64,000 nt of DNA from Lepus europaeus. Its lineage: Eukaryota; Chordata; Mammalia; Lagomorpha; Leporidae. The DNA lies in the NCBI RefSeq assembly GCF_033115175.1, contig NC_084839.1, positions 41,649,501-41,713,500 on the forward strand. Reading direction: 5' to 3'. Both the position numbers and the translations under genes were made by a program. The notes below the pieces were generated by a model. It saw only the letters and a program-made list of their open reading frames with translations. It was not told the origin of the DNA and did not search any database. Below are positions 52,643 through 64,000 of this stretch, in pieces (position 1 is the stretch's first letter; every line of letters begins with the position of its first letter).

Positions 52643-54570
52643 CTGTAGCAGAAAAACAAAAAGCCTAAAACATCAACAATATTACTTTTTAAAATCACCT
52701 TACAGAGGTCACCCTAAAATTCATTCATCTCAGATCCATATATCAAGCTTCTTATTGAGTATCCTATATTGTAATATATGCTCTGTCCTGAAAAAACAGT
52801 AGGAAGAGGAGAGATGGATTCAGGCTCTTGTGCTACTTTTTTTTCAAATGAATTACCTGCTCAGAGTCAATACAAAAAACATTGCAGAGTTTAACTCATT
52901 ATAGTTTATTGTTATGTATTTTATCTCAACAAAGTGGCTGACATTTACTCTAGGCTTCTGAAAATTTCAGTTAGGGAAAAGTAATTAAATTTAAATTAGC
53001 CAATAGGCAAACAATTGTTTTTACCCAAATCCAACAAAATATACTTCAAGCATTGCCAGATTTTGACAAATTACTCTATTTATATGCCAGATCACTGCTT
53101 TTTTACTTCTGTGTGCTCATGATAGGAGTATTTCCTGTGCAGTACACTACTGACCTAATAACCCAAATTCCATCAACAGTCATGCCATGCATAAACTTAC
53201 ATCAAGTACACTGAGTATCCAGTCAACAGAGAAAACAAGAGGATATTTAAAAAAACGTGATTTTCTTCCTAAATGCAATCCAGTAAGACCTCAATTATAT
53301 AATCCAAAGATTAATATTACATTGATATACCTTATATATTATAGAGTTGCAATATTTGCAAAATAAAATGTCTGTTCTTAATAATGTCTTTTAGCTCTGT
53401 TACTGTTTCCCTTGTTTGAACAACAACCTCTCGACTTCCCTTTGGAGTTCAGTAAGAAGTTAAGAAAAAACAACTTAAGGGTTAAGATGCATTTCCCTTC
53501 TGTTTCATGTGAATATTGGGCTATAGCTTGCTTTCTTGACATCCCTTGGCTGGGTATTTTTCTACATCATTAAGTTCCATTTCCTATGATTAATGGCACT
53601 TTAAAAATGTCAACACAGTAATCAGACAGATAGTGATACTAATGCCTTCAAATCCTTTCCTCTAAGGATGTCTCTTGAATTCAAGGCAAAAAGGAAATGG
53701 CTGAAGGTTTGTCTATAATCAGAATTGGGATGTATCCCATTTGGCAGGTTGCTACATCATTGCAAAAGGAATGCTTGTGATTTCATGTGTTTTCCACTGT
53801 TGTGTTCAGCTAGAAAAGGCGTCTTCAGTGACACTACGGTACTGATAATCTGGTCTGTGGTGGAGAAAGTTCTCCTAACTCTCATTTAACTAGAGCATTT
53901 TGCTGGGTTCTAATGTGTGCCTTTTTACATTTCTACAGCTTACTTTAGGTCAAAACCAGATTTCTCCAGCATGCAACTAATTCTCTTGAGCACATATTCT
54001 GGCTAATGGTGTATAAAAGACCAAGGAGCAGTGTTGGGTCTCCATCTTTGGAAATGAGCTTCCATCCAGACTGACTGACCAGTAAGAGACCCACCATGAG
54101 TCTGAGTGTCTGTGGCTCCCCCAGCCTGGTAGAGCGGCAGCCGGTATCTGTGAGTGCTGATAGATGGGCAGTAGCACACAAGGGCCCTGGTGACAGGGAA
54201 CAGCTGCTGGAGCTCTGACTGACAGATCAGATGACACATGACAACCTCTGCCCACAGCCAACTTCCTTACACAACTTTCTAAATAATTCCTGCCCTGCTG
54301 AGCAGGCTTCCCTGGTATTTGTCCTCTTGGCTTTACTGGTCTGCAACTGGCTACTTAGAACATCTTCAGATCCTCAAGATTCGAGCTTACAACCATCTGT
54401 TCAAATGCCCAAAATTGCATTCATGGCTGTAAATCTATAACTTTCAATACCATTTTATGATTAATAAAAGTAACCAAATGGTAGAAACTTCCCAAAACAC
54501 TATACAAGTCTTGGCTCAGTAACAAAAGCATAGGCTCAGCTTATTACTTGGAGTCTTAAGGTTACACGCC

Positions 54571-54596
54571 TGTGTGTGTGTGTGTGTGTGTGTGTG
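54571..54596. repeat. (TG)n microsatellite
   Basis: Thirteen uninterrupted TG units followed by ACAGAGAGAGAG. Likely polymorphic. Confidence 0.95.
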
Positions 54597-55254
54597 ACAG
54601 AGAGAGAGAAACTAACTTTACCAAAGTCATTTTCATATAAAGACTTCTGCATAAGGTAGATGTAGATGTTAAGAAATAAACTGACCTGTTTAACCTGAGT
54701 GCATATTTGACATATCATTTTCATTCTCACATACATAAGCCTGAGGGCACTGGTAACTAAAATCAATAATAAAAAAAAAAAGCACCAAGTTGTGTGCGTT
54801 TGCTAATGCTTCATATCGATCAACTCTATTTTTAAATGACCACAGGACAAAGTCAGGTGCTTTTTTTTTATTTGGAAAACTTCTTTAAAACTAAGAACAA
54901 AGTCATAGAAAAAGCAAAAAGGGGAGAGGGACTATAGAATGAACTGAACTGGGAAAAGCATGTGGATAGGGCTCCTCCTTACTGGACTTCAAACGCCTTC
55001 CGCTGTATGTGACAGCAATGTCTTACGCCCAGCAGCCCCACAACAAATACAGGCTGATGAAACAGCCCAGGACAAACATTCATCCTGCATACCCCGAAGT
55101 CTCACGTTAGGACTGTGCGTGATCCGCACTACTCCATACAATGTGCTTTGTAGCTCAGAATCCCTAATGAAAACACAGTGTGGGAAGCTCACAGCAGACT
55201 GCCAGTGAGCTGCACTACAGATGTGTGCTGGCAGGACAGCATGAGGCTAGGATG

Positions 55255-55335
55255 TTCTCACTGAAACATGACAATCTGAAAAGGCAAACTGAGGTTCGAT
55301 GAGGTTAAACAACCTGAGGCCACGCAGCTATTCTC
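55255..55335 (-). repeat. MIR-type relic, antisense (probable)
   Basis: CAATCTGAAAAGGCAAACTGAGGTTCGATGAGGTTAAACAACCTGAGGCCACGCAGC is the complement of the MIR 3' half (tttacagatgaggaaactgaggc ... gttaagtaacttgcc ... cacacagc). Confidence 0.65.
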
Positions 55336-56196
55336 ACTAATCGGAGTTTCACGTGTCTGTAGAACCGAAGGAATGTAAAAGGCAATGTGCTACATTTGTT
55401 AAGGTAGAAAACACAGTATTTTGGGTAATATTTTATCAACACAATTAAATGGCAGATTGGTTTTAAACAACAGACAGTTAACGCTAAGCAAATCCCACAA
55501 ATAAACCATTACACACATGCTTTTAAACAGTTCTCTCAAAAGTCAATGAGTTATTAAAGTCCTATTTTCATTTTTCCCACTGTCTCTGCAAGGCTGTCTC
55601 AGCTTGCTAAGGACTGCTGTTTGAGCTGCTGTTTTTATTTAATATGTAATTTCATCCATCTTACTTAAAGTAAGAAAGTAGCATAAATGCAACAAATAAG
55701 CACATCATGTTCTTTTAGCACACATCTGCACAAAGTTAAAACACAGACCTTGCAGTGGAGATAATGCCTATTTTTCAGAGTGGTATATAACCTAAAATCA
55801 CTGATATTTTCAACAGAAATATGTTACAAATGCAGGGCTTTCCCCTCAAAGAATAAGAAAAGTCTTTGTAAGGTTTTTTCCTCCCCCAAAGAAGAAGAAA
55901 TTCTCAAGATTCATAGGCCTTCAGACATAGCCAGTCAGTTTTATGTAATCATTTCCAGCATGGAGATTTAGGAGCTGAGGACTTGGTTCATTACATTAAA
56001 GCAACATGATACCCTACAGAACACAGAAGAACCATGGTGATGCAACACAATCACTTTAAAAACAACTTAATATTAGCATGTGCTTTGTGGGCAAAACACA
56101 CATGATTTATAACTCCACCAAGAACCACGCTCTAAGGGCAAAGTACTTCTAGTCCTCTACTCACTCTCAACACTTTTAAGACACTTTCATCTATTT

Positions 56197-56230
56197 TTTT
56201 TTTTTTTTTGGACAGGCAGAGTTAGACAGT

Positions 56231-56262
<32 letters not shown>

Positions 56263-56526
56263 TCTTCCTTCCATTGGTTCACCCCCCAAATGGCTGCTAC
56301 GGCTGGCGTGCTGTGCTGATCCGAAGCCAGGAGCCAGGTGCTTCCTCCTGGCCTCCCATGCGGGTGCAGGGGCCCAAGCACTTGGTCCATCCTCCACTGC
56401 CTTTCCAGGCCACAGCAGAGAGCTGGACTGGAAGAGGGGCAACTGGGACAGAACCGGCGCCCCAACCGGGACTAGAACCCGAGGTACTGGCACTGCAGGC
56501 GGAGAATTAGCCTAGTGAGCTGCGGC
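56197..56526 (-). repeat. CSINE, antisense, young subtype, in SRBD1 intron
   Basis: T-run, GGACAGGCAGAGTTAGACAGTG, (GA)n, GGGGCCCAAGCACTTGGTCC core, CCAACCGGGACTAGAACCC B-box complement, and TTAGCCTAGTGAGCTGCGGC head. Perfect 9-bp duplication TCATCTATT at 56188-56196 and 56527-56535. It lies in the same orientation as SRBD1 transcription. Confidence 0.95.
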
Positions 56527-58489
56527 TCATCTATTAGTTTTAAAGTAACTATCTCAATAAGCAAAAAATTTTAGAAATGACTAGGTACAGGGTCGGCAGG
56601 TTGTAATCTGTGATACACATAGACATTCAAAGATTTAAAGAGGGCTTTTGCTCTCAGAGAAAATCTGGCCTTTTAAACTGTGACTGTGGATTAACTGGCG
56701 GAACACAAATGAAAAGTCCAAGAATCATCTGTTACTCTAAAAATACAGATACTGTATATATTTTCAGATTGACTATTCTAAAGACTAAATAAAGACTAAT
56801 AAATTCAAATGCGATGAAGGCTAAAACCTGCTACTCCTTTTACACTGTCTACAGGAGAGCTGCACTGACACAGGTGAGTACAGAGTGGGGCATACTGGGT
56901 CCACGTTACAGAAACAGTGCCAGTCTTACTCCGTCTGCTGGGCCAGCAGTCAAACCACAGAGACAGCAATGCGCTTTCATCATCATCAAAGAATCTTTAC
57001 AAATTTCTAGTCTCCTTGTTAAACCAAAACACTGAACTGGGCCAGAATCCTTTAAAATCTTTCTCTGGTACAAAATCCACAAGTAATTATAAATTCAACT
57101 AGAGTGCATTTTTGGAGAGCTCCACAGGACTACAGAAGCTAGTAGATATCTGGTGAAAATAATACGTAAGTGGCTTTTCTTAACATACAGTCAGTCACAG
57201 AAAGAGCAAGTAATTCTACACAAGTATTTACACTGACTGACTTCTGAAAACTAACACACTGCAGATAAATAGTTTAAAAAGGGTAACCCTTTCAAAAAGG
57301 GGAAGGGACTGCTCTAGAAGCTCTTACTTAGAGCTGGATCTGGGAGCCCAGCTGTAAACGGGACACAGCTATCGGGGCCGTGCAATGCTATCGCTGGCTA
57401 CTATCTGCAGTATTTTTGGAACACTGCTTGCATTTATGAGAGTAGCAGAAAATAGCCAAGAACTAAAAAAGGAGAAGTGGTCACTGCTTAAGAAATAACT
57501 CTACCTGTCAAAGAAAATTTAAAAAAATTAAAAAAAAAAAAAAGAAATGCAGTTTTTTTTCTTGCAAAGGACTTAGTTTGTAAGCATCAGTTACCTGATT
57601 CTAACTGATGAAGAGTTTGCTAGATGTTTGCTTCTTTTTCAAATATCTGCTACACATGCACAGAATCTGGACACCCACTGCATGCTGCATTATTTGTATA
57701 TAGGAGAACAATTCATAGAAAGGTGGTGTTTTATTTTAAAAGTTATAATCTTTACCAACTTAATACAGGGAATTAATTTTGCATATAAAAAGTACTAGTT
57801 AAAGTATCTTCACATAAAAATCTATGCAGGTTCCCTATTTCAGAACCACTTGTTATATGTGATATATACTGGGTAATTATCTTATGATTTAAACTATAAT
57901 TTAAGGGACAAATGCATATACATATATATCCAAAAGAGATATAAAAGCAGGAAGGCACCAAGGATTGAAATGTTGATAGCATTGTTCTAAAGAGTAAAAT
58001 CCTGTTTAAGAAACTGCCTTAGAAATAAATTTGCAAGTGACATAAAAATATGAGTTTTCTCACATTTTTAAGAACATGTCCATCAAAAGAGACCAGGGTA
58101 GGGGGAGGAAATATCCACAGTATTAGGCAGCCTGATTGCCCCCTTTCTAGGGAATTTGGTTGTTTTAAATCCTTATGCCCCTTCCTCAAATGATAAAGAT
58201 TTGCTAAAACCAAGCTTTTCAAAGAAATGTGACAACGTGCTGAAGCCAGCTGAGAATCACTAAGAGGACACTCCGCGTTCATCGTGAATGCTGAGCTGGA
58301 GCGGAGGAAGACTCTGACGGAACAGAGCCTGTGCCTGGAATGAGGCCACAGCCGAACCCTAAGTCACGACAGCGTAACTGGAATACACAGTCCTGCCTTG
58401 GGTCTGCTCTTTCAGAGGCAGGGTTTCATGTGCAGACACATGAATACTTTGAAAGGACTCAATGAAGATGATTTCATTTAATTCTCTCA

Positions 58490-58600
58490 AAAGTTTATTG
58501 TGGGTGTAGATCTGCAGATAAGGAAAACCTCAGAGAGATGGAGCCATCTGTCCAAAGTCACACAGCTGAGCCCACAGGCTTGCAGCTAAGGTTAACAGTT
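58490..58600 (-). repeat. MIR-type relic, antisense (probable)
   Basis: AGATAAGGAAAACCTCAGAGAGATGGAGCC, CTGTCCAAAGTCACACAGCTGAGCCCACAGGC fits the antisense MIR 3' half and centre. Confidence 0.6.
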
Positions 58601-59714
58601 ACGATTCATCACATCTTCATTAGCACCCCCTATCCCTTTACTGGGGGGGATTTTCAATGCAGACAGAAGATTTAGATCTCAGATAAAATTTGGCACCCAG
58701 GACCCCTGCCTGGGAGCAATTTATTATTATTTTTCAAACTAAATTCAAAAGAAAAAAAAGGTTGGCTCTTTTTGAGTTACTGAGTAAGAGTTGGACAAAA
58801 TTAAGTTAGTGGTTTCAAAGGCTGCAGACTCTCTACAGCTCAAAAACTCTGTGTTTAGAATTAATATAATTTAATTTACTGCCTGTAAAGCCATAACGTG
58901 GATTAGTGCCTGTGAATATTTGAAAGAGAAGGGCAAATAGAAAAGTGGCGTTCAGAACCGTACAGGCTAACGGCTCTGGCTACTGGGGGATGAAGCTCTG
59001 GTAGTGAGGGAAAGCTCCTTTTCCTGGGGAAGCAGCACTTTTACTACGATACTGACCTCACAAGCAATCTTCTTTTCCTAAAATTTGAAAATGCTTAACA
59101 TCTGCCAATACAGTCCATCCTTGGTTGCCCTCTGAATGGGCAGAGGTGCTGTTATCCCATTTAAAGAGTGGGCAATGGAGGTAACAGTAATTTGTTTATG
59201 GTGACGCAGAGGATCCGAAGACAGGCTGAGATTAAAATCCACAGAGAGGCTGGGGACAGGAAGGAGGGGGGAGATAATGGGAAAGTAAATCAATACCCTC
59301 CTAAGTTTCAGGCTCCAAGTTTCAGGTCTAAACTTGAAGAGAAGAAAAGGAGAAGGGCAGACAAATGCTTTGGAGGTGGAAAAACCTGGAGCAAGCACAA
59401 CTTGATGGCTGGCTGGCAATTCCTTCTTACTCTTCCTTCGTGGGTTACTTTAACAAGCTGCTCCAGACAGGCAGAAGAGAAACCAGCCATTTCTGGGATG
59501 CCCAGAGCCGGTATCAACATTAACCAACAATGTTAAATGCCCAGGTCACATGGTAAAACACCCCACCTTTCTTCCTTGGGGATGGACCACTTCCCCCTGC
59601 TTTTCTCTGATGGTTCAGCTTGACAGTCCTGTGTCAATCACAACAAATCTGACAATTGTCATGACAGTGGCTACACAGACCAGCCACTCTGTCACGAGTG
59701 CTAAGTACTCCATA

Positions 59715-59935
59715 GAAAAGGGGTATTAAGAAAATTCAAGGAAAATACATATTACGAAAAACTTGTGCATGAATTTCAAGGATTTTTTTTTACAGCAAAA
59801 TAAACTTACCTCTACATTTCATTTTCCCAACACAGATAGGTATACCAGGACACTTTCAAAGTTCATGGAAAATGAAATTAAAAGATAAATTTATTTTGGT
59901 GCAAAAAACTTTTGAAACCCTTGTATAGGTTTTTC
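59715..59935. repeat. Mariner-like MITE copy, probably two overlapping
   Basis: GGGTATTAAGAAAATTCAAGGAAAATACATATTACG and TTTCAAGGATTTTTTTTTACAGC, then a second set AGTTCATGGAAAATGAAATTAAAAG and GGTGCAAAAAACTTTTGAAACCC. Same word order as the element at 51267, with an additional arm, suggesting one insertion near or within another. Confidence 0.55.
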
Positions 59936-59999
59936 ATAACATGTATTTTCCCTGAGCTTTTCCAAGAGCCTGTTTATTAACTTGCGTAATGAGATAGGC

Positions 60000-60095
60000 A
60001 CTATTTTTACCCCCACTTAACAGACAAGAAAACCGAGGTACAAGGGGGTTACATAACATCCCCATGGTTTGAGGCCAGGCAGTCTGCCTGCCTCT
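60000..60095 (-). repeat. MIR/L2-type relic, antisense (probable)
   Basis: CACTATTTTTACCCCCACTTAACAGACAAGAAAACCGAGGTACAAGGGGGTTACATAAC has the standard antisense wording of these ancient elements. Confidence 0.6.
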
Positions 60096-60841
60096 AGGCA
60101 GTGCAATGCTGCTGGGCTGAGCCAGGGATAAGTCATGCATGGCTTCAGGTTCTTGAACTTCCAGTTCCCTCTACTGGGTGTGCCAGAAACTTCGTGTGGG
60201 CTGTGTTGGCACAGGGTCTAGGACGTCAGATATGACAATCAAGTCCTAGGAACCCAGAGTCTCATCATCTAATTCCCAAGGGGGTGGCTTCTCTTCCACT
60301 ACTTTTCTCTTTTTTGAGGGCACTTTTGAAAATATGATGAACATTACCTCCTGAGGGCTATTGTAAGATATTTAGATTTTAACTACTAACAAGAGGAAAA
60401 AGATAACTTTTAGTAATCTTCCAATTTAATATATTCATATTTTTAAAGTCTGGCCTCTCTCTTTTATGATGCTGTTTCTCTTCAGAAAAGACATTCTAAT
60501 ATAGCCTCACCATAGCTCCACTAGAAGTTAATGTGGGATCACTACTGGTATATGTCCTAAATTACACTTATCAAGAGCCAGTGATGATTCTGCCTTAATT
60601 TTTGGTCTGAATGCTGCCGACTCTTGCGAGGCAAGTCCAGAAAACTTTGAGATCTTTCAGATTTGCAAATAATCTTTTAGGTCTGTTTACCTAATCACCA
60701 TTTATTTTACAGCCTTTGCAGTTGGATTTCTCTTCAGTCAAGATTCCCACAAGGAAGCATGTTTTTATCATTGCAGGAGTTAGCTGGCACACTAATACGG
60801 AACAAAACGTGGTGATTTTAGATGTGAGGAGGTGCACTCAC

Positions 60842-61112
60842 CATCATCAGTAGGCCAGGGGAGTCACTGCTCAGGAAAATCTCAAACCCTAAGTCATGGG
60901 CCATCTGCTTGCTCACAGTCGAAACTATGAGGATCAGATCTGTGAATGCCACCGGTCCACTGCTGCTATTTGTTTTAAAACAACTTTCACTTTCTGCCTT
61001 ACAACTATTTGCTAGAAGACTTCTTTCCTTGCAGGGCAGCAAGCTTAGCTGGAGAGGAGGTGACTGAACCGCTGAGGTGATCCTAAAAGAGGAGCTCACA
61101 GATGCTAATTCG
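60842..61112 (-). other. Exon-like ORF in SRBD1 intron (unverified)
   Basis: A 271-bp minus-strand block bounded by a strong acceptor (TCTTCCCTTCCTGTTCAG/C) and a strong donor (GATGATG/GTGAGT). One frame stays open for all 90 codons and includes PVAFTDLILIVSTVSKQMAH and DLGFEIFLSSDSPGLLMM. If spliced to the preceding SRBD1 exon (which must leave two bases), the entry phase fits this open frame. The exit phase does not fit the 52642 exon and would lead to an early stop. I do not recognise the peptide. It could be a cryptic or poison exon, part of another transcript, or chance. Confidence 0.3.
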
Positions 61113-63039
61113 CTGAACAGGAAGGGAAGAGACAAGAGACTGAGATGTGCCCACTTACTAACGGGCTTCAGGACTGGGCACTCGTGACCCTGCCTTGACT
61201 TTCTTTTGGCTCCATGACAGGAAGCAAAGCAGGACCTCTGAAGGGCCTCATCTCAGCCCAGCCACTTTTAGCCAAGCGGCACCGGGTAGGATTCATTTAT
61301 TTCATCAAGGAATCCTTGTGTACCTGTTGAGTTAATCCCACCTTTGGTCTGAAAAACCCGACACAAGTCTTCAGTAATGTAAGAATGAACACTGCTTGAC
61401 TTTTGTACAGAGGTTCCCCTCTTCATTCAAGGATCTTGCCAGGCTGTCATTATTCCTGTCCCAGGCCTGAATTTTAAATTCATGGTTGTCTACTCTCTGC
61501 AAATACACTTTTCAACCTTGATTGTAGGGGTCAGAAATAGGCACATCAGTAGTAATAAAGGAAATATCACAGTACTACTATTACAGTACAGGTATTACTA
61601 TAAATCATGCCTCGATATACATTTACCTCGTCCATCAGAATGAAACATCACATTCCTGCCTTATATGCTGTTAACCACTTCCAGAAACTAGACTTTTAAA
61701 ATTTCCCCCTAATGGCCAAAATGAAAATAACAAATACTAGTTAATGTTTTATCAAAATGAGTGCTGAGTAACAGTCTTGACATTAAATATCCTTGCATTT
61801 TCCAAGTTAAATCAAGAGCACAACAACTTTCAAGCTTAACTATCTGGAGTGAATCAAGTTCTTAATGCAGTAGATTCCTTGGGAGAGAGCCAGGTCTCAC
61901 TGTGACACATATAAATCAGCATACTCTGCGGCACAAAGCACTACCTCCTGGCACCTTATTCAAGAAAAAGGGGAAATCTGATATTGCCTTGGCTCTCCCG
62001 ATGAACCAGAATGGCAGGACAGAAATGGGACACGTAGGGGATGGGTAACCCCTAAATAGGCTGTTTCTGGGCCTTATTTTACTCACGCCACAGCAGCAAT
62101 TTCACCCATGGCTTACAACATCCATACAATGAAATCATCCACTTGTGGAGACCCTGTGCAATTTCTGGATGACAACTGAAAATGGTAGCAAATCCTCTAG
62201 GATGGTCTGTCTCTGCCTCTCTATTTTGTAACACTGAGGAAACTTGGACCCTGAACACACTCCTTTGTGAAGGCAAATGATATTCAATTTGGAGAGGTCC
62301 TGAAATCCTTTCAATGCTCGGGGATTCTGAAAGAAGCACCTATCCTGCATGTGAAGAAGGCAACACTAGGAATGGATGATCCAGATGGGCTATCAACAGT
62401 TTAGCTACACAACTGTATTGACCTCAGACAATTTAAGACTACAGGAAAAATGTCTGCACTGAAGGAAAGCTAAACACATTTCACTTGGTTCTATTAAAGT
62501 TGTCAATTCCTGAGTAGTTCCCTTTCCTCAATTATGTTTCATTCTCTATCATTTACTCTTTCAAATGATGCCATGTCAGTGTTTGTCAGGTGCTGGTGGC
62601 ACTGTAATGACCTGTAATCTTCTGGTCCCTGTGCTATTGCAGCATACAGCCTACAATGATAAGCCAACCTTAAATTTAACTGCCGCTAGCCTTAAGTGAT
62701 TCAGATGCCAAACTTTCAGATACATCATTTCCTTTGCAGAGGCGAGGACAAATAGAGGCTCACAGCTTTACTTTATGATATTCTCCTGTGTCACATTTCT
62801 TTTTGACCATCCAAGTCTATAATGAGTAAGTGGCATAAAGAAGTTGCTTCCTTTTTTTCAACATATTATTAAATATGTTATTAATATGTTATTAAGAGGG
62901 GGATCTTCTTTCAAGATCCTGACTCTTAAGTTCAACGTCCTCCCATTTTTTTGTATTTTCTATGATTTCAACATTTATGAATTTTTCTGGTGATGATTTA
63001 TTCATCAATTCAAACGTACAGAGCACTGAGGTACAACCT

Positions 63040-63480
63040 AAAGAATATACAAATGAATAGAGGGAATTTATAGCCTCAAGGAGCCTCCCAAAGTAGGGAG
63101 GATACAACTTATACTCATAGATACCCTAATAGAGGTCAATCATTATGAAGTACCCTCGTGAAACACAAAGGTTGTTCATGGAGAAGGAGCTGTTTTCTAC
63201 AAAGGAGTATCCCATAAGGTCATGGGTAACTTCAAGGAATATGGACTGAAAAACAAAGGATGAAATGAAGTCATCTGAGCTGAGGAAGACTGTGGTTGGA
63301 GCCAGATTTTAGGGGAAAGAGGTAGAGTTTTATGCATGTCAGGTTAGGCAGCTGGACACAGGAGTATGAAGTTGGGAAGAGTAGTTTGGGCAAAGGATAT
63401 AAATATAGGAGTCAAGAGCTTACCATAATCCTTAAAGCTAAGAGACTGGAAGAAATCACCAGGGGAGTGATCACTGCTTA
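63040..63480 (-). repeat. L2 ORF2 relic, antisense
   Basis: GTCAGGTTAGGCAGCTGGACACAGGAGTATGAAG, GGATATAAATATAGGAGTCAAG, GAGACTGGAAGAAATCACCAGGGGAGTG follow the complement of the L2 reverse-transcriptase region (consensus wording ggcagttggatatacgagtctgg ... agatataaatttgggagtcatc ... gatcacctagggagtg). Confidence 0.7.
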
Positions 63481-63589
63481 GTTCTTTAACTTCTCTCTTT
63501 CCCACTCCTCTTCCAAAACAGCGAGTTTCCACTTCATATTCCACACTGTCTTGAGTATTCATATTATTTTTGCTATTCATAACCACAGT

Positions 63590-63965
63590 TACTGTCTTTC
63601 ACTCCCTTCATCCAATCTGTCAGCAAAATCTATTGGCTGTACTTTGAAAATATACTAGAATCTGAACACTTCAACACTTCTGTCATCTAGGTCTCAGTCA
63701 TCATCATCTTTCACTTAGACGACTGTAATTAGTCTGTCTCCCTGTTTCTACCACTCCCCTTATAGTTTATTCTTATCACAGCAGACAATGGGATCCTTTT
63801 AACATGTAAATCAGATCATGGCATTCTTTAGTCAAACTCCATCGATGGCTCCTGACTTCACTCAGGATTGAGTCCAAGTCCCTATAACAACATCCCGATG
63901 CCCTCTGACCTGATCCCCTATTTTCCACTTCCTTGCTCTCTCTGCTCTAGCCACATGGGCTGCCT
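63590..63965 (+). repeat. L2 ORF2/3' relic, sense
   Basis: CACTCCCTTCATCCAATCTGTCAGC, CTATTGGCTGTACTTTGAAAATATACTAG, GTAATTAGTCTGTCTCCCTG, ATCCTTTTAACATGTAAATCAGATCATGG, CATCGATGGCTCCTGAC and GCCCTCTGACCTGATCCCC follow L2 from the end of the reverse transcriptase to the 3' region. It faces the antisense L2 at 63040 and may run past the window edge. Confidence 0.8.
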
Positions 63966-64000
63966 TGCTAGTCTTTTTTGAGCATTGCAGGCCTGAGCCC

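Larger units (their letters stand above)
52643..64000 (-). other. SRBD1: SRBD1 intron (continues past the window)
   Basis: More than 11.3 kb of intron with no upstream SRBD1 exon found. Recognised contents are listed separately: (TG)n at 54571, a CSINE at 56197, MIR/L2 echoes at 55260-55330, 58490-58600 and 60000-60090, MITE(s) at 59720, an exon-like ORF at 60842, and L2 at 63040-63965. The other stretches (52643-54560, 54600-56190, 56530-58480, 58600-59720, 61113-63040) are AT-rich to mixed and show nothing I can support. Confidence 0.8.

Noticed and set aside
62079-62350. Upstream SRBD1 exon in the minus-strand frames near 62.1-62.3 kb
   Set aside because: The peptides (for example SVVIQKLHRVSTSG) do not match SRBD1, and suitable splice borders are absent.
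1-64000. CRISPR arrays, operons, phage or plasmid features
   Set aside because: Repeat content, introns and polyadenylation signals show mammalian nuclear DNA; no regularly spaced direct repeats other than microsatellites and transposon duplications were seen.

Overview
This is a window of a mammalian nuclear genome, almost certainly a lagomorph and most likely the European rabbit. The clearest sign is about 27 copies of the tRNA-derived C-type SINE (CSINE) that is characteristic of rabbits and hares. They are recognised by heads such as GCGCCGCGGCTCACTAGG or TGTGGCACAGTGGGTTAA, a B-box-like GGTTCTAGTCC, a GGCCCAAGTGCTTGGGCC core, a TC-rich stretch and an AAATAAATC or poly-A tail. Ancient L1, L2, MIR and MaLR relics fill much of the rest. 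There is no bacterial-style gene organisation, and most long ORFs are chance frames or fall inside repeats.

Only one protein-coding gene is supported: the 3' end of SRBD1 (S1 RNA-binding domain-containing protein 1, a Tex-family protein) on the minus strand. Two coding exons are exact to the base: the terminal exon (48019-48308, encoding the C-terminal S1 domain and stop) and the penultimate exon (52458-52642). They share a 4.1 kb intron with consensus splice sites and matching phase. A 3' UTR of about 0.6 kb leads to an AATAAA signal at 47429-47434. I do not find the next upstream exon, so the rest of the gene continues past base 64000. In human the order is SIX3-SIX2-SRBD1-PRKCE with SRBD1 on the minus strand, so bases 1 to about 47400 probably lie in the SIX2-SRBD1 intergenic interval.

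Layout. 1-19 kb: visibly GC-rich and comparatively unique sequence, with a CpG island flanked by an AT-rich homeobox-site-like block (3410-3935), three further candidate conserved regulatory blocks (6100-6290, 12840-13350, 17930-18260), a solo endogenous-retroviral LTR (9749-10372), scattered CSINEs, and an L1 tail split by a MaLR LTR. 20-47 kb: AT-rich, dominated by decayed L1 (20740-21650, 26865-27195, 28650-31470, 33240-37510) and L2 (43340-44080) copies with CSINEs inserted in and into each other. 47.4-64 kb: the SRBD1 3' end and introns, with CSINEs, mariner-like MITEs, a tiny U2 snRNA-derived insertion with perfect 11-bp target-site duplications, an unexplained exon-like ORF (60842-61112), and an inverted pair of L2 relics at the right edge.

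I found no dramatic new biological system. The most useful leads are the candidate distal enhancers next to a SIX-gene locus, the phase-compatible exon-like ORF in the SRBD1 intron, the truncated U2 insertion, and an unidentified insertion of about 0.6 kb that splits a CSINE.
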